From the NCBI RefSeq assembly GCF_014799995.1, contig NZ_JAAVGY010000052.1, forward strand, positions 1-8,114: 8,114 bases of DNA, read 5' to 3'. The position numbers and the translations under genes are program-made. Positions 1-6,700 of this stretch are shown here, piece by piece; position 1 is the stretch's first letter; every line of letters begins with the position of its first letter. The notes under the pieces were generated by a model. The model made no database searches. It was not told the DNA's origin and saw only the letters and a program-made list of their open reading frames with translations. This stretch comes from Helicobacter sp. GTDB taxonomy: Bacteria; Campylobacterota; Campylobacteria; Campylobacterales; Helicobacteraceae.

Positions 1-534
1 CACATCTTCAGAACTTCTTTTTGGGTAAGGTTTAGAAGTAAATGTTGGCAAACTTTCATAAGCTACATAAAGGTCAATTGCAAAGCTACTCGTTACTTGT
101 TTGGTGTTTTGATAAAAATTATAAACTTCATCTGCTGTGGATTTGCCAATCCAATTACCGCCAATCCAATTACCAAATCCCGCGCCAAATCCAACACAAA
201 TGTATGAGTAGGGAGATAAAAAAGGAACAACAGCACAACCTGCGCCCAATATAGTTCCACCAGCTGCTGCACCAATATTGCCTACAGCTATTTTATAGAC
301 TTCTGTAAAAACCTCTTTTTCTCCTTGTGCTTTAGCTATGGAATCAACATCATTTATCACACTAATTGGCTTTGGAGCTAATTTAATAGTAGTCTTACCC
401 AAATTTGAAATGTCAAGATTCTTAGAAACCTCTTTAGCAGTAGCTTCTAAACCTGCACCTACTGCTCCTATGGTGCTTTTAACCTTATCTCCAAACTCTT
501 TATAATTATTTTTGGTTTCATTGTTATCGCTCAT
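1..534 (-). CDS. Candidate membrane-acting effector, N-terminal 178 residues (runs off the left edge)
   Basis: An uninterrupted frame of 178 codons reads from ATG at 534 to the window edge with no stop, so only the N-terminus is present. The start is supported by AGGAG at 545-541, six bases upstream. Residues 1-75 are polar and begin MSDNNETKNN. Residues about 80-132 form two hydrophobic, glycine-rich stretches around a proline turn: the first includes AVGNIGAAAGG and ILGAGCAVVPF, the second is ICVGFGAGFGNWIGGNWIG. Repeated GxxxG spacing is typical of glycine-zipper membrane hairpins found in many bacterial toxins and some T6SS effectors. There is no signal peptide, as expected for T6SS cargo. 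The start codon lies inside the end of the upstream membrane-protein gene (11-base overlap), implying translational coupling. An effector role is inferred from the hairpin, the position near hcp and the membrane partner. I do not recognise the family; a bacteriocin-like or other membrane protein is possible. Confidence 0.8.
   Translation of the reverse strand, partial: MSDNNETKNNYKEFGDKVKSTIGAVGAGLEATAKEVSKNLDISNLGKTTIKLAPKPISVINDVDSIAKAQGEKEVFTEVYKIAVGNIGAAAGGTILGAGCAVVPFLSPYSYICVGFGAGFGNWIGGNWIGKSTADEVYNFYQNTKQVTSSFAIDLYVAYESLPTFTSKPYPKRSSEDV
145..174. repeat. Perfect 15-bp tandem duplication inside the effector candidate
   Basis: The 15-base unit GCCAATCCAATTACC occurs twice back to back, at 145-159 and 160-174. 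On the coding (minus) strand it gives two consecutive GNWIG pentapeptides at the end of the second hydrophobic segment. The unit is a multiple of three, so gain or loss keeps the frame. Two exact copies suggest a recent duplication. Confidence 0.95.
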
Positions 535-1210
535 TGTTTGCTCCTATTTTGGTAAAAAATCGCCTGTAAAATATGGTGTCTATTATAGTTACCAAAAAAC
601 CAATACTTAGCAATGGGCAAAATAATATTATTGCACTTTGCCAATAATCAATATAAAAAATCATCTCAAAGTAATCATCTATAAAATAAGTATCCCAATG
701 CCCTCTCCTAGTATAACCAATCATTCCGCCATTAAGAAAGCCATAGGTAACAGACAACATCAAGGCATACGCACCAACCATTATGATACTATACTTGATA
801 GGGTGTTTTACCATTTTCCCCACACCCCCAAGAGTCTCTACACCTTTTTGTGAATAAGGTCGCAACATACCATTTGCACAATATACAAAAAAATCTCTAA
901 GAATTACTGCAAGCACTCCCACACCCACCACAAACATATACGAAGCATAAAACTTACAAAGTTCAGGAGCAAAGGTTTTACTCTCCATTAGTTTAATAGC
1001 GGGGATAAAATCCATAAAGTCTGTGAAGTATTTTAGATAGGGATACTTAGTTAAAATATCTAAGGGAAGTAAAAAGATAGTGAGAGAACAGAGAAAGTAA
1101 AACAAAATAGCAAAGATAAGTCTCTTTTTACTAAAGTGTTTGTTTTTAAGCTTAACTCTTAAATAAGCCCTAAATCTATTATAAGTTAAGGGTTTATAGG
1201 ATTTCATCAC
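524..1210 (-). CDS. Four-helix inner-membrane protein, candidate immunity protein
   Basis: This 228-residue protein is not one I recognise. After a strongly basic N-terminus (residues 12-30, rich in Arg and Lys) it has four clear hydrophobic helices at about 31-53, 87-111, 140-160 and 191-214, with a charged Tyr/Asp-rich loop at 166-189 and a basic C-terminus. The positive-inside pattern puts both ends in the cytoplasm. The frame opens with GTG at 1210 and has ATG at 1207; no Shine-Dalgarno sequence precedes either, but a TATACAAT box sits just upstream, so the message may be leaderless. The stop codon overlaps the start of the next gene by 11 bases, linking the two in translation. Small polytopic proteins of this size act as immunity proteins for pore-forming colicins, and the overlapping partner has a glycine-rich membrane hairpin, so immunity is my favoured inference. 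A structural or helper membrane protein is the alternative. Confidence 0.85.
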   Translation of the reverse strand: MMKSYKPLTYNRFRAYLRVKLKNKHFSKKRLIFAILFYFLCSLTIFLLPLDILTKYPYLKYFTDFMDFIPAIKLMESKTFAPELCKFYASYMFVVGVGVLAVILRDFFVYCANGMLRPYSQKGVETLGGVGKMVKHPIKYSIIMVGAYALMLSVTYGFLNGGMIGYTRRGHWDTYFIDDYFEMIFYIDYWQSAIILFCPLLSIGFLVTIIDTIFYRRFFTKIGANNER

Positions 1211-1216
1211 TAAAAG

Positions 1217-1240
1217 ATTGTATAGAAAAAAAATAAAAAT
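1217..1240 (-). promoter_or_regulatory. Candidate sigma70 promoter giving a leaderless mRNA
   Basis: On the minus strand a T-rich block (1240-1226) precedes TATACAAT (1224-1217), close to the TATAAT -10 box of Helicobacter and Campylobacter sigma70 promoters, which often have T-tracts in place of a -35 box. Transcription would start about seven bases later, at or beside the GTG (1210) or ATG (1207) start of the membrane-protein gene. The hcp terminator upstream makes a separate promoter here plausible. Confidence 0.4.
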
Positions 1241-1267
1241 GGAGCTGGTTGGCGGTGTGTCTTTCTA

Positions 1268-1360
1268 TCATTTAAAATCTTTCAAAGTGTCATAAAAGCT
1301 TTTAATGCCCCGTTTGGTCTCCCACTCGTTATTCTGCATTCGCCGTCCGCTAATCCATCT
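1268..1360 (-). pseudogene. Coding-like scrap between hcp terminator and membrane-protein gene
   Basis: A 30-codon open frame (TGA stop at 1270-1268) reads WISGRRMQNNEWETK then RGIKSFYDTLKDFK. It sits in a patch (about 1300-1360) clearly richer in G and C than its surroundings. A TGA at 1363-1361 closes the frame upstream, and there is no convincing start with a ribosome binding site. The amino-acid make-up is protein-like, and the scrap could be the C-terminal remainder of a deleted gene. A second frame over the same bases is also open, so the reading frame is not certain. The rest of 1211-1444 holds the hcp terminator and the candidate promoter only. Confidence 0.25.
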
Positions 1361-1392
1361 TCATTGTTTTATGTTTCCTAATGTAACAGAAA

Positions 1393-1431
1393 AACCCTTT
1401 TATAATTTGCAAGCAATAAAATAAAAGGGTT
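1393..1431 (-). terminator. Intrinsic terminator of hcp
   Basis: A perfect 11-bp inverted repeat, AACCCTTTTAT at 1393-1403 and ATAAAAGGGTT at 1421-1431, encloses a 17-base loop. On the minus strand the stem is followed by a T-run (TTTCTGTT). It lies 13 bases past the hcp stop codon, so hcp is expected to be mostly monocistronic. Confidence 0.85.
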
Positions 1432-1444
1432 ATCTTTAATGGAC

Positions 1445-1960
1445 TTAGGCGTTATTTCCTCTCCAATCATCACTTCCGCTTGTTCCTGCTACAACATGTT
1501 CCCAAATAACTTTTCTATAATTTAGTGAGACTTTAAAAAGCTCTGTTTTATCGTGATTCACTTTATCTTGAGCGTTGGGCATAATCAATTCAATATCTGT
1601 GATAATTGCGTCTTCTAGCTTTGTAGTGAAGAAATGTTCAGAATCCCCACTCGTTGAAGTTCTAAACCAATGCACTTCGACATTTGTTAATCTCTCTCCT
1701 TTAGTGAGAGCATTATAAAGTAATGGAACTGCCTTATTTAAAGAGCAAGTAAAGGCGAAAGGTTTATGCACTCTTTGACCTGATGGTTGTCCGCTTTGTT
1801 GATCTACTGGAACTGTTACGACATGAGAGACTTCTTGTGCCATAATTTCATCTTCGTGCCCTGTTTGATAACGATTACCAATACTTGCTTCTGTAGTAGC
1901 TCCACTTGAAATTAATCCTTGTGTTGAACCTTCAATTTTGATATAGGCTGGTTGTGCCAT
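1445..1960 (-). CDS. hcp: Hcp, type VI secretion tube subunit (TssD)
   Basis: Hcp forms stacked hexameric rings that make the inner tube of the T6SS; it is fired into target cells with the VgrG spike and can carry small effectors in its lumen. The 171-residue product matches the family in length and begins MAQPAYIKIEGSTQGLISSG, with the Hcp landmarks GHEDEIMAQEVSH (near residues 34-46), HKPFAFTCSLNKAVPLLYNAL, VHWFRTSTSG and the C-terminal DDW. The overall sequence is the Campylobacter/Helicobacter Hcp type as I remember it. The start at 1960 is chosen over an in-frame ATG at 2002 because GGAG (1970-1967) lies six bases upstream and because all known relatives begin at MAQP. It is divergent from tssM and has its own terminator, which fits the very high, separate expression usual for Hcp. 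The gene looks intact. Confidence 0.97.
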   Translation of the reverse strand: MAQPAYIKIEGSTQGLISSGATTEASIGNRYQTGHEDEIMAQEVSHVVTVPVDQQSGQPSGQRVHKPFAFTCSLNKAVPLLYNALTKGERLTNVEVHWFRTSTSGDSEHFFTTKLEDAIITDIELIMPNAQDKVNHDKTELFKVSLNYRKVIWEHVVAGTSGSDDWRGNNA

Positions 1961-1985
1961 ATAAATCTCCTTTTTAAATATTAGA

Positions 1986-1991
1986 ATTATG
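1986..1991 (-). promoter_or_regulatory. Possible -10 box for hcp
   Basis: CATAAT on the minus strand (1991-1986) is a five-of-six match to TATAAT, 25 bases before the hcp start. The surrounding A/T runs make the choice among several AT boxes uncertain. I see no sigma54-type (GG-N10-GC) promoter in the hcp-tssM gap. Confidence 0.3.
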
Positions 1992-2002
1992 AATATTAGC
2001 AT

Positions 2003-2030
2003 TTTTTTAATTTTTTTAGAATAAGATAAT
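2003..2030 (+). promoter_or_regulatory. Candidate sigma70 promoter of the tssM operon
   Basis: Two T-tracts (around 2002-2008 and 2012-2017) precede TAAGATAAT, whose GATAAT (2025-2030) is a five-of-six -10 box. This T-tract plus -10 layout is usual for Campylobacterota housekeeping promoters. The implied start near 2037 leaves a leader of about 49 bases containing GGAGGA. Confidence 0.45.
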
Positions 2031-2067
2031 AAAAGAGTTCAAAATATTTTTAGTGATTAAAATTTAT

Positions 2068-2073
2068 GGAGGA
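2068..2073 (+). promoter_or_regulatory. Ribosome binding site that sets the tssM start
   Basis: GGAGGA is the only strong Shine-Dalgarno sequence near the 5' end of tssM. It lies inside the longer frame opened by GTG at 2053, so that GTG is unlikely to be the start. The next ATG, at 2086, is 12 bases downstream, a little long but workable; a third choice is ATG at 2110 with a weaker GTGGAA upstream. Confidence 0.6.
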
Positions 2074-2085
2074 TATTTAATCGTT

Positions 2086-5000
2086 ATGTTTAGTGGAATA
2101 ATTCATTTTATGAAGTCAAAACTATTTTTATATATTTTGCTATTAAGCATACTCTTTATTGTAAGTCTTGCATTTTGGTTGTGGGGTTCTTTAATTGCTT
2201 TCAACGATATTTATATTTTTAGTAGCCCTTATTTAAGATTTGGCATTATTTTTATTATTTGGGTTTGTATCTTTTTATTCTTTCTGCTAAAACCAATCAT
2301 CAACTTCTTTATTTCATTAAAAAGTGAAAAAAGAATGAAGTTAAGGATGCTACAAAAAGAAGCAGATAAATTTCTATATAGAGCAAAAAGAAATTTTTTC
2401 ATTTCCCTAAAAGATGCTAAGGATACATGGAAAAAAGAAGTTAAGATAAAAAATATGCCCTTAGTTATTATTATAGGCAACGAATCTGCAGGAAAAAGCA
2501 CCTTTATTAACTATTCTAATATTGAATGTCCTTTGAGTGATAGCCTTCAATCCTACAAAAAATTGCACCAATCAACACAAAACTTCGCTCTATATATTTC
2601 AAAACAAGGTGCAATCTTAGATACAGAGGGCAATTATTTCTCCCAAGAAGACTTTTTTAAGCCAGAAAGCAGTGATGAAATGCCTGAAGATGATTTGGAT
2701 AAAAACAAAGACTATATTTTAAAAAAGAGCATTTGGAAAAACTTTTTAGGTTTTTTAAATAAAAATTTCTTCCACAGCAAACTAAATGGAATCATCTTGA
2801 TAATAGACACTCTCAATTTTATCAACAGCCCAAAAGAATATTCTTACAATCTTATGCGGCACTTGACAAAGCGGGTTTATGAGTGCGAAAGAACTTTAAA
2901 CTTAAAATTGCCTATTTATATAGTGTTTTCCAAAATAGATTTAATTGAGGGCATGAAAGAATTTTTTGAAATTTACAACGAAAAAGTTGTCAATAAAACT
3001 TTTGGAATATCTTTTAAGGATAAATTGAGACTTGATGAATTGAATAAAGGCTTTAAGGATATTAGCGATTCTCTCCTCTTTAATTTTATGAACAAAAATA
3101 CTCACTTACATTCTCTTGAAGATAAAAATAAAGCCTATTGGTTCTTAAAGCAGATGGATAATTTATTTGCATTGGTGGGCGAATTTCTCATTGAACTACA
3201 AAATGAAAATGCACAAAAAAATAGCTCTTATTTGCGTGGGGTTTATTTTGTAAGTGCATATCAAGAAAATATACCAAGAAACTATATTCTTGATACGATA
3301 TGCGCAAAATATAGCATCAAAAAAGCATTAGGAAAAGTAACTCCTATCTACAACCATCAAAGTTATTTCGTAAAAACTCTCCTTGAAAAGGTGATTTTCA
3401 AAGACTATTCTTTAAGTAGAATAAAAAGTGCTTTTAAAAGAGTAACTTTGCTCAGTCTTGTTGTGATGATATGTCTTATTACTTATTCATTTTCTTATTA
3501 TTTTATTAGCAAAAACAATTTGGAAAGGGAAAAAAGTGATATTGTTTTAAATTCTTTGGAAATGCTATTGACTGATTTAAAATACGATACAATGAGCATA
3601 GAGCAAAAAGCAATCCTTCTAATACAACTAAGAAATATTTTATCCTCTTATCCAGAACTCAACAATAAACCAAGCTTAATGGAATATCCAACTTTAAACC
3701 TATCCTATAGGGCTTTTAAACAAGCAAATGACTTCTATTATGCCATTAATGAAGATGTGCTAAAAAATACCCTTATTAAAGAAATGGAAAATATATTGCG
3801 AACAGATACCAAGAATGATAATATCCTTAAAACATTGTATATGTATAAATCTTTATTTGAAACAGAATATCTCAATACGCAATTATTGAAAAAATGGATT
3901 AATGAAAACTGGAGCTATTTGCAAAAATATCAAATTTCACAAGAAAATTTCTTAAATGGAGTTGATAGTTTTAAAAATACAAATTTCAACACCTTTAGCA
4001 TAGATGAAAGAAGCATTACTGCAAGCTTTGAAAAACTTCAAAACACCAACCAAACACAAAGAATTTATATTTTACTAGATTTCTTAAAAAGTCATCAAGT
4101 AAAAGAAAAATATTTCATTTCTCAATATCTTGGATATGCTCAAAATAGCGTATTTGCAAACAATAAAGAGCAATTTATTATAGATAAAATTTATACCAAA
4201 GAAGGAATGGTAACTTTTTTAAATAATCTTAATGCAGAAGTAGATCACTCTATTAACATAGAATCTTGGATGTTAAATAACGATACAACACCACTTGAAA
4301 ATAAAAACACCCTTATCTTGGGTATATTAAAGCTGTATCTCAATGAGTATCAAACCAAATGGCAAGAGCTACTTGCTTCTTTAAAACCACAAAATTATAA
4401 AAGCAAAGAAGCAATGCTTAATCAACTTGATATTTTAGCAAAAAAGGAAAATCCGATTCAGTCTTTAATCAGTATTGTTAGCAAAAATACAGATATTAAT
4501 GACGCTTTTTTGTTGAGTGAGGCATATAAGCTAGGTTTGAATGCTGGTGAAATTAAGGCTAATTTTACAAATATCACAAATGCTTTTGCCGCTTATCATA
4601 GAATCGCTAATGAAGATTCTTTATTAAAAAGTGGGGCTTCTGCCGTGGGTTTGAAATTTGATAATGAAAACATAATGGAGATTTTAGGCAAAGATATTGC
4701 AGATGTTAAAAATAAAATTGTAAACTTTACTACAAATAGTAATTTGAATGTAGAAGATAGAATCTCTTACGCTCTTGGAAACTTAAAAGAAGCAGATGAT
4801 CCATTTGCTGCTTTTAATGACGATATTAAACAAATGCCTTTTGAACTAAGGCAATACTATGAAATGCTTTCTGCTTATTCTTGGAATTTTATAGAAAACA
4901 ATGGAATCGCACTCTTTAATGCTGCGTGGAAAAATGAAGTATATACGCCTTTTATAAATGATATTGCCCCTTTTTATCCTTTTAATCAGGACAGTATGGA

Positions 5001-5613
5001 AGACCTTAGTATAGATACCTTTAAGAATTTCTTTGGAAGAAATGGAATAATCAATAGTTTCTACAAAAAATATCTCAACGATATTTTAGTAAAAAGGAAA
5101 AATATATATTCTATTAATCCGCAATACAAAACCAAATTAAATTTTTCTGGAAATTTTTTAAACTTTATTACAAAAACTGCCAATCTATCCAATCTAATCT
5201 TAAGTCAAAATGATAATGTAAAGGTGCATTTTACCATCAAGGCACTTGATTTGAGTGCGGACTTTTCACATATTGATATTTCTTATTTGAATCATCCCAT
5301 AGTATATGATCATACTTTAAAAACACAGCTTAATATCATAGCAGATCAATTCACACCCGCCACCATTTTGAATCTTAGTGCTTATAATTATGGCTCATAT
5401 CAGGTAAGCTATGAAAATTCCTATAAAGGCGAATGGGCGTGGTATAAATTTATTAAAAAAGCAGAAAACAATGGCAAATATACTTTAAATTTCAACAATA
5501 ATGAAAAATTGTATTTTGATTTTGAATTGGTAGATAGCGAAAAAGATATTATTGCTATTATGCGGCTTTTAGAGGATTTTAAAATTGTAGAAAATATTAT
5601 AGGTGGAGAGTAA
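2086..5613 (+). CDS. tssM: TssM (IcmF/VasK family), T6SS membrane-complex protein
   Basis: TssM is the inner-membrane and periplasm-spanning core of the T6SS envelope complex with TssL and TssJ. The 1175-residue product is full length for the family. Two membrane helices (about 13-33 and 52-68) come first, then a cytoplasmic GTPase-fold domain with Walker A GNESAGKST (131-139), DTEG (179-182) and a G4-like SKID motif (282-285) followed by LIEGMKEFF, as in IcmF proteins. A third helix (about 453-475) leads to a long, mostly helical periplasmic region. The end (about 1020-1160) is a beta-rich domain with GEWAWYKFI near 1115, matching the C-terminal TssM domain that contacts the TssJ lipoprotein. 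Walker A is intact; some TssM proteins have lost it, so nucleotide-driven action is possible here. The next gene follows after one base. tssL, tssJ and tssK are not in the window. The start is uncertain between 2053, 2086 and 2110. Confidence 0.96.
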   Translation: MFSGIIHFMKSKLFLYILLLSILFIVSLAFWLWGSLIAFNDIYIFSSPYLRFGIIFIIWVCIFLFFLLKPIINFFISLKSEKRMKLRMLQKEADKFLYRAKRNFFISLKDAKDTWKKEVKIKNMPLVIIIGNESAGKSTFINYSNIECPLSDSLQSYKKLHQSTQNFALYISKQGAILDTEGNYFSQEDFFKPESSDEMPEDDLDKNKDYILKKSIWKNFLGFLNKNFFHSKLNGIILIIDTLNFINSPKEYSYNLMRHLTKRVYECERTLNLKLPIYIVFSKIDLIEGMKEFFEIYNEKVVNKTFGISFKDKLRLDELNKGFKDISDSLLFNFMNKNTHLHSLEDKNKAYWFLKQMDNLFALVGEFLIELQNENAQKNSSYLRGVYFVSAYQENIPRNYILDTICAKYSIKKALGKVTPIYNHQSYFVKTLLEKVIFKDYSLSRIKSAFKRVTLLSLVVMICLITYSFSYYFISKNNLEREKSDIVLNSLEMLLTDLKYDTMSIEQKAILLIQLRNILSSYPELNNKPSLMEYPTLNLSYRAFKQANDFYYAINEDVLKNTLIKEMENILRTDTKNDNILKTLYMYKSLFETEYLNTQLLKKWINENWSYLQKYQISQENFLNGVDSFKNTNFNTFSIDERSITASFEKLQNTNQTQRIYILLDFLKSHQVKEKYFISQYLGYAQNSVFANNKEQFIIDKIYTKEGMVTFLNNLNAEVDHSINIESWMLNNDTTPLENKNTLILGILKLYLNEYQTKWQELLASLKPQNYKSKEAMLNQLDILAKKENPIQSLISIVSKNTDINDAFLLSEAYKLGLNAGEIKANFTNITNAFAAYHRIANEDSLLKSGASAVGLKFDNENIMEILGKDIADVKNKIVNFTTNSNLNVEDRISYALGNLKEADDPFAAFNDDIKQMPFELRQYYEMLSAYSWNFIENNGIALFNAAWKNEVYTPFINDIAPFYPFNQDSMEDLSIDTFKNFFGRNGIINSFYKKYLNDILVKRKNIYSINPQYKTKLNFSGNFLNFITKTANLSNLILSQNDNVKVHFTIKALDLSADFSHIDISYLNHPIVYDHTLKTQLNIIADQFTPATILNLSAYNYGSYQVSYENSYKGEWAWYKFIKKAENNGKYTLNFNNNEKLYFDFELVDSEKDIIAIMRLLEDFKIVENIIGGE

Positions 5614-5614
5614 A

Positions 5615-6502
5615 ATGGAAAAAGAAGAAATTGGCGTGATTGTTGAAAACACACAAGATTGTGAAAGCAAGAAGTATGCACATATTTTCAACGAAGAAGG
5701 GGGCTTTATTGGAAGCAGCTTTGATAATGCTTTTTGCCTACAAGATACACAAAACAAAATTCAGGATAAACACATTCAAATAACTTTCGAAGAGGGATGT
5801 TTTGCATTAACACCGGTTGAAAACTGCATTGTTCATTACAACAATGCGTTTTCTAGTATGGAGGGGGGATATGGAACGATTATCAATTTAAATGATACCG
5901 TTAAAATAGGTGATATTGTATTGCGCTTTGTAGATCCAAAAAGTGTTAATGAGGATATGCTTAAGAAAAGCAATATACTTAAAGACCTGCAAAAGCAACC
6001 TCAAGAGGAAGAGAAACCCATAAGACCAAAAGGACAGATAAGTGTTAATTTTAACGAAAAAGAAAACATCAAAGAGTTAATTGATTCCAAAAATACATAC
6101 GATTTTTTAGAAAAGAAATTTGATGATAGCTTTTTAAAACAAATGCCTAATGTCAATACAACCGCCTTTGATTATAACAATATTTTAAAACTGCTTGATA
6201 AAGGCTTTAAGGAAATTCAATCTAATCAAAAAAATAGTAAATTCAATGATGTTTATGAGGACTTGACCCTAAAAGACTTAGAGGGAATTATCGGGCAAGT
6301 TCCTCTTATTAAATCTACTAAACTTATTAATCTTTTAGTGTTAAGCTTAATCAGCAAAGAGCTTTATAGTCCGATATTTGAGGAAATGGAAGAAGATATG
6401 TTTGTCAAATATCTTAAAATCGCGATACAAAGCAATGTAAAAGAAGAAAAGCATTTATTTGAAAATTTAACCATTAAAGCATTAGAAAAGTATAGAAAAT
6501 AG
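5615..6502 (+). CDS. tagH: FHA-like T6SS accessory protein (TagH-like)
   Basis: FHA proteins in T6SS clusters bind phosphothreonine partners or scaffold the apparatus, often with the PpkA kinase and PppA phosphatase. This 295-residue protein starts at ATG 5615, one base after the tssM stop, with AGGTGGAG six bases upstream; it is translated with tssM. Residues about 24-106 have the FHA pattern: GGFIGSS (29-35), DKHIQI (51-56), and the closing VKIGDIVLRFV (96-106). The usual binding residues are missing: Ser34 stands where GR has Arg, Gln50 where the S-R-x-H Ser should be, and the NG pair is reduced to Asn70-Cys71. After a charged linker (about 110-185), residues 190-295 form a helical domain with no recognised family. 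It is shorter than typical TagH (about 400-500 aa). The placement after tssM supports a T6SS role; the symbol is by analogy. Confidence 0.75.
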   Translation: MEKEEIGVIVENTQDCESKKYAHIFNEEGGFIGSSFDNAFCLQDTQNKIQDKHIQITFEEGCFALTPVENCIVHYNNAFSSMEGGYGTIINLNDTVKIGDIVLRFVDPKSVNEDMLKKSNILKDLQKQPQEEEKPIRPKGQISVNFNEKENIKELIDSKNTYDFLEKKFDDSFLKQMPNVNTTAFDYNNILKLLDKGFKEIQSNQKNSKFNDVYEDLTLKDLEGIIGQVPLIKSTKLINLLVLSLISKELYSPIFEEMEEDMFVKYLKIAIQSNVKEEKHLFENLTIKALEKYRK

Positions 6503-6554
6503 GGTTTTATATGCAATTTTAAAGATAATTATGAAGTTATTATCCAAAAAATCT

Positions 6555-6692
6555 TTAGCTTAAATATAGAGAAACTTTAGAAATATAAATTATTGCTTTT
6601 ATCACAACTTGCCACACTTGAAATCTACCCAAGAAATATAAGTAAAAACTTCTAACTCCATTTGTCTTATCACTAGAATGGCTTATAAAATT
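6555..6692 (-). pseudogene. Coding-like 45-codon frame without a start, intergenic
   Basis: On the minus strand an open frame runs from 6692 to a TAA at 6557-6555 and reads NFISHSSDKTNGVRSFY, then LYFLGRFQVWQVVIKA and IIYISKVSLYLS. It has no start codon with a ribosome binding site and follows a TAA at 6695-6693. The composition is less random than expected for AT-rich spacer. It may be the tail of a deleted gene or part of a dispersed non-coding repeat. The gap 6503-6700 otherwise holds only a weak hairpin (6520-6526 with 6551-6557) without a T-run, so no clear terminator separates the convergent tagH and the 210-codon gene. Confidence 0.25.
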
Positions 6693-6700
6693 TTAGGAAA

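Noticed and set aside
42..254. Plus-strand open frame of 70 codons
   Set aside because: It is the complement of the effector candidate, which has the better start and a frame open over the full 534 bases.
93..275. Minus-strand 60-codon frame in another register
   Set aside because: It overlaps the effector candidate in a different frame on the same strand and has no ribosome binding site.
2086..5613. Short A and T runs in tssM as phase-variation tracts
   Set aside because: Runs reach only about 6-7 bases, normal for DNA of this composition.
5421..5757. Two overlapping minus-strand frames opposite the tssM/tagH junction
   Set aside because: They oppose well-supported coding sequence and carry no start signals.
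6520..6557. Hairpin TAAAGAT/ATCTTTA as a tagH terminator
   Set aside because: A 7-bp AT-rich stem with a 24-base loop and no following T-run is too weak.
6503..6657. In-frame continuation of tagH past its TAG, reading coding-like up to a second stop
   Set aside because: It contains another TAG at about 6577 and its length is not significant; the end of the FHA protein at 6502 looks natural.
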